Source of the DNA: Sphingobacteriaceae bacterium
GTDB lineage: Bacteria; Bacteroidota; Bacteroidia; B-17B0; Aurantibacillaceae
NCBI GenBank assembly: GCA_947453445.1
Contig: CANGGP010000003.1
Location: forward strand, 62,001 to 126,000
Reading direction: 5' to 3'
Length of the DNA stretch: 64,000 nt
The stretch's first letter is position 1. Every line of letters begins with the position of its first letter. A program made the translations under genes and the position numbers. This document shows, piece by piece, positions 34,750 to 43,784 of the stretch. The notes beneath the pieces were generated by a model. It made no database searches. It saw only the letters and a list, made by a program, of their open reading frames with translations, and was not told where the DNA came from.

Positions 34750-35082
34750 TCAATCCTTGTCTTTATCGTTCAATCCAAAAATAGCATTGAGAATACTTGT
34801 GCTAAACGATAGTATTAAACTAAACACCAAAGCTGTCCAAAAACTGTTTACGCTAAATCCATCCACTAATTTTTGTGCAATTAAAATAATGCCTGCATTT
34901 ATTACCAGTAGAAATAATCCCAAACTAAAGATGGTAATTGGAATGGTTAAAAAGGTTAAAATTGGTTTTACAATTGCGTTTAAAAATGCCAATGCCACGG
35001 CCAACATAAAAGCAGATTCGTAGCCATTTAATGTAACCCCCGGCAAAAAACGGGCAATCACAAAAACTGCCACAGCCGACAA
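34750..35082 (-). CDS. phage holin family (superfamily IV) membrane protein
   Basis: A 110-residue protein with four hydrophobic helices, matching the PF04020-type family that is widespread in bacterial chromosomes and not necessarily phage-derived. Starting at TTG 35082 it lacks the usual first residues. An in-frame ATT at 35106 would add MNFIYKII, a typical family N-terminus, giving 118 residues. The correct start is therefore uncertain. Its function is unknown. Confidence 0.78.
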   Translation of the reverse strand: MSAVAVFVIARFLPGVTLNGYESAFMLAVALAFLNAIVKPILTFLTIPITIFSLGLFLLVINAGIILIAQKLVDGFSVNSFWTALVFSLILSFSTSILNAIFGLNDKDKD

Positions 35083-35122
35083 AATTATTTTATAAATGAA
35101 ATTAATGTGTTAAAGATAAGGA

Positions 35123-36391
35123 TTAGGTTTTTTGTTTTTTCTTTTTGGCAGCCGGAAATAAAATATTATTTAAAATAAGTCGATAACCCGGCGAATTTGG
35201 ATGAAGCGTTAAATCGGTTGGCGGCTCTTCCACGCGGTGTTCATAGTCTTCAGGATCGTGGCCCCCATAAAATGTCCAAGTGCCTTTTCCAAATTCACCG
35301 TGTATATAACGCGCTTCATTAAAGGCCTTTGCTTCACCCATAATAAGCACATTTTTTTTGATGTAATTCTTATTGAATGCTACTGTTTGTCCCCAAAATC
35401 CTTGTATGCTGTTGGTGTGATTTTGGCAAAGCATAGTGGGCACAGGATCCCATTTGGCTGAAAAATCGAACAAGGAAAATAAATCGTTTTTTTGCGTCAT
35501 GCCATATTGTTGACGGCGTGTTTGATAAGTGTCAATGCTTGAGTATTCGTATTCTATAGGGTTTGTACTTAATTTATAATTTTCAAATGCAAAGCCTTTT
35601 GAATAATCTATTTTTGAATTGGCTTGTGGATCTTCGGGGTCGTAATCATATATACTGGCACAAATATCAATGCCTTCGGCAGCCAAAGCAATATCATAAC
35701 TATCAGAAGCGCTACACATGGCAAACAAAAATCCGCCGCGACCCACAAATTCTTTTATTTTTTTTGCCGAGTTAAGTTTCATTAATGACACTTTTGAAAA
35801 ACCAAGTTTTTTGGCCATGTTTTCATTTTCTTTTACTTCGGCCTGATACCAAGCGGCAAAATGAAATGAGCCATAAAATTTACCGTATTGGCCGGTAAAA
35901 TCTTCATGGTGCAAATGCAACCAATCGTAATCCTTTAATTTATCCAAAAAAATTTCTTCGTCATAAATTACATCGTATGGAATTTCAGCATACTTTAAAA
36001 CCAGGGTTACGGCATCGTCCCATGGCTGCTTGCCCTTTGGCGAATAAACGGCAATACGCGGTGCTTTTTCAAGTTTAACGGCATCTTGATTTACTTCCGG
36101 GTTACCTATTTCGGCTAACATGGCATTGGCTTGGGCGTCAGAAACAGTTTCATAACTTATGCCGCGAATCACACACTCTTTTGAAACGGCAGGTGCATTG
36201 GGAATTAAAAAACTTCCACCTCGGTAGTTTAACAACCATTGTATTTCTAATTCGCCCTTAAGCGCCCAATAAGCAATGCCGTAGGCTTTTAAATGATTCT
36301 TTTGCGAATCATCCATTGGAATTAATATGAAGGATGCGAATGTCTTTGAAAAGACCAAGAAGAAAGCGAAAAGAAAAAACCCTTTTTTCAT
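35123..36391 (-). CDS. secreted GATase1-like protein of the group usually labelled asparagine synthetase B
   Basis: A 422-residue protein with a signal peptide (to FAS, residue 20). Databases commonly call this Bacteroidota family asparagine synthetase B, but I see no asparagine synthetase domain. The middle has a glutamine-amidotransferase-like nucleophile elbow (FLFAMCSASDSY near residue 222) and a later HGEFGKGTWTFYGGHDPEDYEH that resembles ThuA/GATase1 proteins. It is probably periplasmic. The C-terminus is very basic (KKKKQKT). The enzymatic role is unproven. Confidence 0.7.
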   Translation of the reverse strand: MKKGFFLFAFFLVFSKTFASFILIPMDDSQKNHLKAYGIAYWALKGELEIQWLLNYRGGSFLIPNAPAVSKECVIRGISYETVSDAQANAMLAEIGNPEVNQDAVKLEKAPRIAVYSPKGKQPWDDAVTLVLKYAEIPYDVIYDEEIFLDKLKDYDWLHLHHEDFTGQYGKFYGSFHFAAWYQAEVKENENMAKKLGFSKVSLMKLNSAKKIKEFVGRGGFLFAMCSASDSYDIALAAEGIDICASIYDYDPEDPQANSKIDYSKGFAFENYKLSTNPIEYEYSSIDTYQTRRQQYGMTQKNDLFSLFDFSAKWDPVPTMLCQNHTNSIQGFWGQTVAFNKNYIKKNVLIMGEAKAFNEARYIHGEFGKGTWTFYGGHDPEDYEHRVEEPPTDLTLHPNSPGYRLILNNILFPAAKKKKQKT

Positions 36392-36444
36392 CTTTAACTA
36401 AATTACATATAAAAATGAAAGTGCTTTTGTTAAGGAAATAAAAA

Positions 36445-37281
36445 TTATTGGCTTACCGAAACAACCTGATTGCGCAGATCACTGATTTTGTGATAAGCCT
36501 CAACAATGGCTTCGCGATCAAATTTTGAATTGTTTTCGTTTGTTGAAATTGAATCAAAAAGTCCGTGTAGTTTATCAACGATAAATTTTGAATTGTCTTC
36601 AAGGCCTGCATTTTCAAGCAGTACAATTAAATTTTTTAATGATTCTTTTTGTTTGATGATGGTTTTAATCAACTCGGTGCTATTTGATTTTTCGGCCATT
36701 TTACACGAAACATAAAATCCTTCAATCCAAGATCCTGATAAGATGACAGCTGCTGTTGCTGCTCTTTTATTGTATTTTAAAATTTCATCCACCTTTTTAA
36801 AGGCATCGGTTACAATACTGATAATTGAGTCGTTGTTGCTTTTATTGAGCTCAATGCGATCGAACATGTTTTGGTTAAAGGCACCGCTAACGCCCAAGCT
36901 ACTGGCCAAAATATTCATGCTTTTTAAAAAGATAATGCTTTCTTGCGTTTGTTCGAAGGAGTTAGATATACACAAATCGGCACCGTAAATGCCCATGTTC
37001 ACTGCTCTGAAAAGTTCGAGTGTGAATTTATTGACATTTGTAGGGTTACTGAGGTAATCGGCATTGTACTCAAGCTTATTTTGATTGATGAGACCCATCA
37101 CCAACTCGCGACTAGGTAAAGTATTAAATACGTTTTGTGCGTTGAATTTATCTTGTATCACAAGGTTGGTTTCAAGCGCTTGTTCTTCAACGGCCGCTTC
37201 TTCTTGCTTTTCATCTCTTTGACAAGAAGACAAAAACAAAATGATGAAAGAAAAAACTATTGATTTAAAAAGTGTAGCCAT
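36445..37281 (-). CDS. lipoprotein of unknown function
   Basis: A 278-residue predicted lipoprotein (lipobox LSSC, Cys near residue 20) followed by a Glu-rich linker and an all-helical domain (for example SNSFEQTQESIIFLKSMNILASSLGV). I recognise no family. A perfect TAnnTTTG box ends five bases before the ATG, so its message may be nearly leaderless. It lies 22 bp downstream of the YwqK-repeat gene but has its own box. Confidence 0.7.
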   Translation of the reverse strand: MATLFKSIVFSFIILFLSSCQRDEKQEEAAVEEQALETNLVIQDKFNAQNVFNTLPSRELVMGLINQNKLEYNADYLSNPTNVNKFTLELFRAVNMGIYGADLCISNSFEQTQESIIFLKSMNILASSLGVSGAFNQNMFDRIELNKSNNDSIISIVTDAFKKVDEILKYNKRAATAAVILSGSWIEGFYVSCKMAEKSNSTELIKTIIKQKESLKNLIVLLENAGLEDNSKFIVDKLHGLFDSISTNENNSKFDREAIVEAYHKISDLRNQVVSVSQ

Positions 37282-37286
37282 TATTG

Positions 37287-37294
37287 CAAATATA
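37287..37294 (-). promoter_or_regulatory. -7 box of the 36445-37281 lipoprotein gene
   Basis: The minus strand reads TATATTTG, a perfect TAnnTTTG, ending five bases before the ATG. Confidence 0.5.
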
Positions 37295-37303
37295 AAGAAT
37301 TTT

Positions 37304-39040
37304 TTAGTTCAGCTTCACGCCATTGCGGTAATTAACTCTATTTATAATATTTCCGTTTCTGTCGTAAAATATCCACTCCCCATCGGGCAGACTTTGAATT
37401 TTTCCTTTTCTTTTTTCGGAAACCAAGGCATAGTTACAAATACTTTGAATTTTTGAGTTCTGATAGTAGCTGATGCTTTTGCCGGATAACTTTCCTTCGG
37501 TAAAATGTTGGCTCCTGCTTAGGCCTCCTGTTTCAAAATAGTAGTTCCAAGTGCCCTGTTGGTGCCCCTTTCGGTATTGCCCCTCACTATCAACAAAACC
37601 GCCTTTTTCGAACCATAATGTGTTTTTTCCGTGTTTAATCCCATTCACATAATTACAAAGTTCGCGGGGTTGGGCGTTTTCGTAATAATACTTCCATTCG
37701 CCCGATTTGGCACCTTTTTTATTGTATTCTCCTTCATAATTTAACGCACCGTTCGCATACCAGCCCTTCCAAGCCCCGAGCAACATCTTTCCCTTAATAG
37801 TGCCTTCGTCCTTTTTGCTGCCGTTTTCCCACCAACTGCGCCAAATACCATCTTCTTCGCCTTTATTATACTGACCTTCCTGCAATTTGTTGCCATTTTC
37901 CCACCAAGTGGTCCAAATACCTGTTTTTAAGCCCGCTTCAAAATCACCCTGTTTCCATTTTTCACCCGTTTTATAAAAATAATTCCAAGTGCCGCTTTGT
38001 TTATCGTTGAGAAACATGCCTCGGCTTTCAATTTTTCCGTTGGTGTAAAAATATTCCCATTTGTCTTCTCGTAAATTATCCTTTAGGGTGCCCATCATTT
38101 CTAACTGTCCGTCGGTTCTGTAAAATTTCCATACCCCATTTTTTTTGTTCGCAGTGAAATTTCCCTCGCTCTTAATTTTGTGGTTTGGGTAATACGACGA
38201 ATAATAGCCGTTTAACATGCCTGCTTCATAATTTGCTTCATAATCGAGTTCGCCGTTTTTATGAAAGTAGCGCCATGTGCCGCTTTGCAAGCCTGAAGAA
38301 TATGTTCCCATGGCCTTAATGATTCCATTGTCGTAACCAGCCGTTAAGCTGCCGTTTCCGTTCGAAATAAGTTGATTGCCCTTGGTGTCGAATAATTCAT
38401 TTAAGTAAACCAAGGTATCTTTGTATTCTTTTACAAATTTTTTATTCCCGTTCTCATAACGCTCTTCCCAAATACCGCAGGGATTACCCAAACAATAATT
38501 TTTTACCGAAGCTAAGTTGCCATTCGCGAACCATGTTTCAACCCTTCCTTGGTATTTGTCTTTTTCGAAATTTCCTTTGCTTTCTACTTTTCCATTCTCG
38601 TAATAATAAATCCACTCCCCTTCTTTTTTTCCTTTTTCAAAATTTTCTCTGCTTTTCACTTGGCCATTTTCAAAATAGGAAGTCCATACACTATCCGCCA
38701 AATCATTCTCAAATTTGGTTTGTTGCGACACTTTGCCGTTTTTGAAATAATACATATTGGTGCCCCACTTTTTACCCTTTAAATAACACTCAAGAGCTTT
38801 CTTAGCCCCATCTTCGTAATAAAAAACCCAAACACTGTCCTCTTTGCCGTAATTGTAAAAACCTTTTCTGCTTATTTTACCACTTTTATAATATTCAATG
38901 TAAGCACCATGCGGCATGCCTTTGTAGTAGTCGGTTTCAGACTTCAATTGGCTTTGTTGAACATCATAATACTCTTTTTTTAATTGTGCCTTTAACAGAG
39001 AACTTAAAACAAGAATGGAGAAAACAATACAACTTCGCAT
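37304..39040 (-). CDS. YwqK/MORN-like repeat protein
   Basis: A 578-residue exported protein (signal peptide to about residue 18) made of about twenty repeats of some 23 residues with the pattern G.W..YY.NG......(Y/F). It matches the YwqK family, annotated in databases as toxin-antitoxin YwqK antitoxin. In Bacteroidota these long secreted versions have no demonstrated antitoxin role; the repeats form an extended beta structure. There is no toxin gene next door. A surface or binding role is inferred. Confidence 0.82.
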   Translation of the reverse strand: MRSCIVFSILVLSSLLKAQLKKEYYDVQQSQLKSETDYYKGMPHGAYIEYYKSGKISRKGFYNYGKEDSVWVFYYEDGAKKALECYLKGKKWGTNMYYFKNGKVSQQTKFENDLADSVWTSYFENGQVKSRENFEKGKKEGEWIYYYENGKVESKGNFEKDKYQGRVETWFANGNLASVKNYCLGNPCGIWEERYENGNKKFVKEYKDTLVYLNELFDTKGNQLISNGNGSLTAGYDNGIIKAMGTYSSGLQSGTWRYFHKNGELDYEANYEAGMLNGYYSSYYPNHKIKSEGNFTANKKNGVWKFYRTDGQLEMMGTLKDNLREDKWEYFYTNGKIESRGMFLNDKQSGTWNYFYKTGEKWKQGDFEAGLKTGIWTTWWENGNKLQEGQYNKGEEDGIWRSWWENGSKKDEGTIKGKMLLGAWKGWYANGALNYEGEYNKKGAKSGEWKYYYENAQPRELCNYVNGIKHGKNTLWFEKGGFVDSEGQYRKGHQQGTWNYYFETGGLSRSQHFTEGKLSGKSISYYQNSKIQSICNYALVSEKRKGKIQSLPDGEWIFYDRNGNIINRVNYRNGVKLN

Positions 39041-39128
39041 AAGGTAAATTTAAGGGGTATAAGCCTTTTGGAAGCATTAAGTTACAGCATTTGTGAACAG
39101 CGTTTATTTGAAAAAACGAAATGAAAAA

Positions 39129-40559
39129 TTAAGGCTGATAAATTGTAAAATCGGCCGAATTGAACAATACCGGGTAATCTAAAACAAGATCGCTGCCAAA
39201 TGACTTTTTTAGAATCACGATGTGGCGCAAGCCCATGCCTTTTAAATCATTGATCAAAGACTTGTTTTTAATTTGTTCGTTAAAGGCAATCCAGCCCTTT
39301 CGGTGCGAAAAATACATGGGCGTTGGCACATCTCCGCTGTTCAATAATATTTTTTCGTTTCTATTTCCAACTGCAGTTAAAGCACCTTCTAATTGAAGCA
39401 TTGCCATATTATTTTCTTTGATGGTAAAATCATGGAATTTATTCGCAAGTGATTCAAAGGCGATCAAGGTCAGAAAAAGCAAGACCATTTTTCTGCTTTT
39501 CATTTGTGACAAGGCGTAAGCCGCTACAATGGCCATTATTGGGGCAAAAGGAACGATGTAATAAGAATGATGACTAAAAGTAAAACCGGCTTTAAACATA
39601 ATAACCAAAAAGGAGAGACTGCCTAAACCAAAAACCCATAAGATGAACCGCTCTTTCTTTTTCACCAGATAAAAAAGCCCCAATAAAAAAAGTGCAAAGC
39701 CAATTATTTGCAAGGCATCGAGATAAAACTTTTCAAGTGTATTTGACCAATCTAAAATTAATTCATTTAAACCAATCAGCATATTTTTTCCCATGAAAAA
39801 ATGGCTGAATCCATATTGATTGGTGAGATACGGCACCCAGTAAAAATAATATAAGGCCACAGGCAATAACATCAAAGTGCTCATACAGGCAAACAATATT
39901 TTTTGTTTTTTATCGCTTCGGTAAAATAATGGAATGTAAAGAATCATGAGATAAATGGCCGGCAACTTAGACAATAAACCCAAAAGCGTTAAAATAAAAC
40001 ACAAGCTTATCGATTTGAATGATGGTTTTTTCTCCAAATAATCACTGCCATAATATAATCCTGCAATCACTAAAGAAACAGAAAAGGTATCGGGCATAAT
40101 TTTTCGCGAATAGGTAAACCAAACCGAAAACAACAAAATAAATGTGGCATTAAATGAAAAGCTTTCGTCGCGGTATTTTTTTATCAGGCGGTAAAAATAA
40201 AACAAACCCACGCTCGAAACCACAAGGTTAATTAAACGGCCATACCAGTGGGCATAACCAAAAACAAGCGACATTAAATAAATTAAATAATTCAGCAAAG
40301 GAAACTCCATGCCGGTGATGCCGGATTTTTCACCAGCAAAATCTACTCTTGGAAAAAGAATATTATTATCGACTTCTAAAAAATTACGGGCGGCCATCGT
40401 GACTGTTGTTTGGCGCCAATTATGGGCTACTTCTAAAGGCGGATCTTGAATGGCATAAAGCCGAATGAAAAAGAAAAGCACTAACCAAAATCGAATATCA
40501 GATAAATTGAAAAGTCCCTTAATTTTCAAAAAATCCTTATTTGAATATCCTATTTTCAA
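39129..40559 (-). CDS. family 39-like membrane glycosyltransferase
   Basis: A 476-residue polytopic protein with about ten or more hydrophobic helices. The first extracytoplasmic loop carries HNWRQTTVTMAARNFLE, and later GITGMEFPLLNYLIYL, as in ArnT/PMT-type (GT39/GT83) enzymes that use lipid-linked sugars. The acceptor is unknown. It is the last gene of a minus-strand run with a GH16 enzyme 5 bp upstream, which hints at glycan processing at the envelope. Confidence 0.8.
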   Translation of the reverse strand: MKIGYSNKDFLKIKGLFNLSDIRFWLVLFFFIRLYAIQDPPLEVAHNWRQTTVTMAARNFLEVDNNILFPRVDFAGEKSGITGMEFPLLNYLIYLMSLVFGYAHWYGRLINLVVSSVGLFYFYRLIKKYRDESFSFNATFILLFSVWFTYSRKIMPDTFSVSLVIAGLYYGSDYLEKKPSFKSISLCFILTLLGLLSKLPAIYLMILYIPLFYRSDKKQKILFACMSTLMLLPVALYYFYWVPYLTNQYGFSHFFMGKNMLIGLNELILDWSNTLEKFYLDALQIIGFALFLLGLFYLVKKKERFILWVFGLGSLSFLVIMFKAGFTFSHHSYYIVPFAPIMAIVAAYALSQMKSRKMVLLFLTLIAFESLANKFHDFTIKENNMAMLQLEGALTAVGNRNEKILLNSGDVPTPMYFSHRKGWIAFNEQIKNKSLINDLKGMGLRHIVILKKSFGSDLVLDYPVLFNSADFTIYQP

Positions 40560-40564
40560 TTGTT

Positions 40565-41779
40565 TTACTTTAAGAGAATCTTCTGAAGGTATTTCTTTTT
40601 ACCCACGTATAAAATTAATTCTAACATTTTTTCGCGGCCATCAATTTCAATTACGCGTTCCATGCCTAATTGGCTGATATGATAATCACCATATTCACCA
40701 ACAAAATCTATTTTTGAAAATGCTTGATTAATTTTTCCAATTGTATTCACGAGAATTTTTGTTTGCGAAAGCCTTACCAATGACACCATGCCTTGTTCCT
40801 CTTTGAACTTTTTGCTATTGTACATTAAACCACTTTGTTTTAATGGTTTATTGAAATAGTCGGATGAAAATCTATCAGATAAATTTAAACCATTTGAAAC
40901 AATAAGGGCCGGCGTATTTTTAGCTGACAATTCTTTCCACTGTCGTATATAATCAACATAAAACGCATTCGGGCAAATGGTTGTTTCATCCGGCCCCGGT
41001 TGAAAGGCAGAATAGGCACTGGCAACTTGTGTATTGATAAATAAATTCATTGGATTTGAAAATTTGCCCTTAAAATAAGCCAGAGGATAGCCGTTGATAT
41101 ACCAAATCAATTCGTCTTCACGCCAATCTAAAAGCATGATGTTAAACCCTTCATTCAAATAATTTGAAACGGGCATCCAATTGCCCCAATTCGTATTAAG
41201 ACCCAATTTGTTTTTATAGCCTCTGTCGCAACCATAAGGGCAATGCGTGTCAACATGTATTTCGTTGCCCCGTTCACCTTTTAATTCAAACACATCAATT
41301 TCTTCATTTTTGTTTCCACCAAAAAACCAAAAGGCCGGCCAAACACCTTTTCCCTTTTCAATTTTGAATCTTAATTCATATAAACCATAATGGTACTTCT
41401 GTTTAGAAATAATTGAACCCGCAGCATACTTCAAATAAAATTGATGATTGTTTAATTGCAATTTTTGTTGACGAATAAAATTGCTGTCAACTTCTGTTGG
41501 ATTGATAATATAAATACTATCCTTTTGGCTTAGCGAAAAAACAGCAACACCATTTTCAATTCTGCTATTGTTGGGATCGTAAGCAAAATTTTGGGCCATG
41601 TTGGTTTTGGGCCACAAATGGCGCCCCCAAGCCTCTTCATTGATTGTTGCAGAATTAAATTCATCGCCACCCGAATAAGTTAGAGGGCGAAGGGTGTCGT
41701 TGCGCAAACAAAACATTATTTGTGCATTCGCTTGTATTATTAAACTAAGAGATAAGAAAAAAAATACCTTTTTCTTCAT
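40565..41779 (-). CDS. glycoside hydrolase family 16 protein
   Basis: A 404-residue secreted enzyme (signal peptide ending near ANAQ, residue 20). The GH16 signature ExDxFE is intact: E160, D162 and E165 in EEIDVFE, giving nucleophile and acid/base. Flanking VWPAFWFFGG and MNLFINTQVA strands fit the jelly-roll. Family members cut beta-1,3 or beta-1,3/1,4 glucans, agar or carrageenan; the substrate is not determinable. It lies between lepA (5 bp) and the GT39-like gene. Confidence 0.88.
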   Translation of the reverse strand: MKKKVFFFLSLSLIIQANAQIMFCLRNDTLRPLTYSGGDEFNSATINEEAWGRHLWPKTNMAQNFAYDPNNSRIENGVAVFSLSQKDSIYIINPTEVDSNFIRQQKLQLNNHQFYLKYAAGSIISKQKYHYGLYELRFKIEKGKGVWPAFWFFGGNKNEEIDVFELKGERGNEIHVDTHCPYGCDRGYKNKLGLNTNWGNWMPVSNYLNEGFNIMLLDWREDELIWYINGYPLAYFKGKFSNPMNLFINTQVASAYSAFQPGPDETTICPNAFYVDYIRQWKELSAKNTPALIVSNGLNLSDRFSSDYFNKPLKQSGLMYNSKKFKEEQGMVSLVRLSQTKILVNTIGKINQAFSKIDFVGEYGDYHISQLGMERVIEIDGREKMLELILYVGKKKYLQKILLK

Positions 41780-41784
41780 AAAAT

Positions 41785-43575
41785 TTAATCATTCAACTTC
41801 AACACCGCCATAAATGCGCTTTGCGGAATTTCAACGCTGCCCACTTGCTTCATGCGTTTTTTACCTTCCTTTTGTTTTTCGAGGAGTTTACGTTTACGGC
41901 TAATATCACCACCATAACATTTGGCAGTAACATCTTTTCTAATAGCGCGAATGGTTTCTCTGGCAATTATTTTGGCGCCAATAGCAGCTTGAATCGGAAT
42001 TTCAAATTGTTGACGCGGAATTAATTCTTTTAATTTTTCACAAATCTTTTTACCAAAATCATAGGCATTGCTTCGGTGAATCAAGGCCGATAAAGCATCT
42101 ACCGGCTCGCCGTTCAACAAAATATCCAACTTGGCCAAGTCCGATTCCTTCATGCCAATTGGATGATAATCAAACGATGCATATCCTTTGGAAATCGATT
42201 TTAAACGGTCGAAGAAATCAAACACCACTTCTCCCAAAGGCATTTCAAAAACCAGCTCCACCCTGTCGGCCGTGAGATAATGTTGGTTCATGATTTGTCC
42301 GCGCTTTTCAATACACAAACTCATCACAGGACCAATAAAATCAGACTTGGTAATGACTGTTGCTTTGATATAAGGTTCTTCAATATATTCTATTCTTCCC
42401 GGATCAGGTAAGTCGCTTGGATTATTTACGGTAACGACCTCGCCATCGGTTTGATGTGCCAAATACGATACGTTGGGTACCGTTGTAATCACCGTCATGT
42501 TAAACTCACGCTCTAGTCGCTCCTGGATAATTTCCATGTGCAACATGCCCAAAAATCCGCAACGAAAACCAAAGCCCAAAGCCGCCGAACTTTCCGGTTC
42601 CCATGTTAAAGAAGCATCGTTTAATTGCAACTTCTCCATGCTATAGCGCAACTCCTCAAAATCTTCAGTATCTACCGGATAAATACCGGCAAACACCATG
42701 GGTTTCACATCTTCAAAACCATCGATGCCGGCTTCACATGGGCGATCAAAATGTGTAATGGTATCGCCAACCTTTACCTCTCTTGCTTCTTTAATGCCGG
42801 AGATAATATAACCCACATCTCCTGCACTAAGTTGATTGCGTGGTTCTTGTTTTAGTTTTAAAACACCAATTTCGTCGGCATTGTAAGTGGCACCTGTATT
42901 TACAAATTTTACCTTCTCGCCTTTTTTTATGGTGCCATTGGTAATTTTAAAATAGGCAATAATGCCTCTAAATGAATTAAATACCGAATCAAAAATGAGT
43001 GCTTGTAATGGTGCATTAGGATCGCCCACCGGTGCATGTACACGCTCAATAATGGCCGTTAAAATTTCTTCAATGCCCATGCCGGTTTTACCGCTGGCAG
43101 GAATAACCTCAGAAGGATCGCAGCCGATTAAGTCAACAATTTGATCTGTCACCATTTCAGGCTCTGCACTCGGCAAATCCATTTTATTTAAAATTGGAAT
43201 GATGGTTAAATCATGTTCTAATGCCAAATATAAATTTGAAATGGTTTGTGCCTGTATGCCTTGCGCTGCATCAACAATCAACAAAGCGCCTTCACAGGCA
43301 GCAATTGAACGTGATACTTCATAACTAAAATCGACGTGACCGGGGGTGTCGATTAAATTGAGGACATATTTTTCACCCTTGTAAGTATAATCCATTTGAA
43401 TGGCATGACTCTTAATGGTAATGCCTCGTTCTTTTTCAAGGTCCATGTCATCCAACACTTGGTCTTGCATTTCGCGCTTGCTAATGGTACCGGTATATTC
43501 TAATAATCTATCAGCCAAGGTGCTCTTACCGTGGTCGATGTGTGCGATGATACAAAAGTTCCTAATATTCTTCAT
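41785..43575 (-). CDS. lepA: elongation factor 4 (LepA)
   Basis: A 596-residue translational GTPase that acts on stalled or back-translocating ribosomes. The G1 motif [15 protein letters not shown] is near residue 10, G2/G3 are [17 protein letters not shown] and [12 protein letters not shown], and G4 is NKMDLP. Domain II, the EF-G-like domains and the LepA-specific C-terminal domain ([23 protein letters not shown]) are all present. The length is typical. The upstream spacer contains the CACTAAG repeat element and the divergent hrpB promoter. Confidence 0.97.
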   Translation of the reverse strand: MKNIRNFCIIAHIDHGKSTLADRLLEYTGTISKREMQDQVLDDMDLEKERGITIKSHAIQMDYTYKGEKYVLNLIDTPGHVDFSYEVSRSIAACEGALLIVDAAQGIQAQTISNLYLALEHDLTIIPILNKMDLPSAEPEMVTDQIVDLIGCDPSEVIPASGKTGMGIEEILTAIIERVHAPVGDPNAPLQALIFDSVFNSFRGIIAYFKITNGTIKKGEKVKFVNTGATYNADEIGVLKLKQEPRNQLSAGDVGYIISGIKEAREVKVGDTITHFDRPCEAGIDGFEDVKPMVFAGIYPVDTEDFEELRYSMEKLQLNDASLTWEPESSAALGFGFRCGFLGMLHMEIIQERLEREFNMTVITTVPNVSYLAHQTDGEVVTVNNPSDLPDPGRIEYIEEPYIKATVITKSDFIGPVMSLCIEKRGQIMNQHYLTADRVELVFEMPLGEVVFDFFDRLKSISKGYASFDYHPIGMKESDLAKLDILLNGEPVDALSALIHRSNAYDFGKKICEKLKELIPRQQFEIPIQAAIGAKIIARETIRAIRKDVTAKCYGGDISRKRKLLEKQKEGKKRMKQVGSVEIPQSAFMAVLKLND

Positions 43576-43595
43576 TTATGTTGCTTCTAAATTTT

Positions 43596-43681
43596 TACCA
43601 CTAAGACACTAAGGACACAAGGTTCACTTAAAGAATTCATAACCTTAGTGGTTCTTAGTGTACTAAGTGCCTTAGTGGTTT
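43596..43681. repeat. CACTAAG-type tandem/inverted repeat
   Basis: The left arm has three roughly 9-bp units (CCACTAAGA CACTAAGGA CACAAGG). The right arm has four units in the opposite sense (CCTTAGTGG TTCTTAGTG TACTAAGTG CCTTAGTGG). The arms can pair to form a long imperfect hairpin. It sits between the divergent lepA and hrpB starts. Confidence 0.85.
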
Positions 43682-43755
43682 ACTAAAGGGGCACAAATAT
43701 ACTAAATTGCTGAAAACGAAGGGGCTTAACCTTCGAATATTGGCATAAAAGGTAT

Positions 43756-43763
43756 TACTTTTG
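43756..43763 (+). promoter_or_regulatory. -7 box of hrpB
   Basis: TACTTTTG is a perfect TAnnTTTG, with a weak -33 (TTCG) near 43732. It overlaps the earliest possible TTG start at 43761 and so favours the later start at 43785. Confidence 0.55.
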
Positions 43764-43784
43764 CCGACAACATCCCAACGCAAT

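Noticed and set aside
34750-35082. Prophage lysis gene
   Set aside because: The holin-family protein is surrounded by housekeeping and envelope genes; no other phage gene is present, and the family is common on chromosomes.
37304-39040. Toxin-antitoxin system
   Set aside because: The YwqK name suggests an antitoxin, but the protein is secreted and no toxin gene lies nearby.
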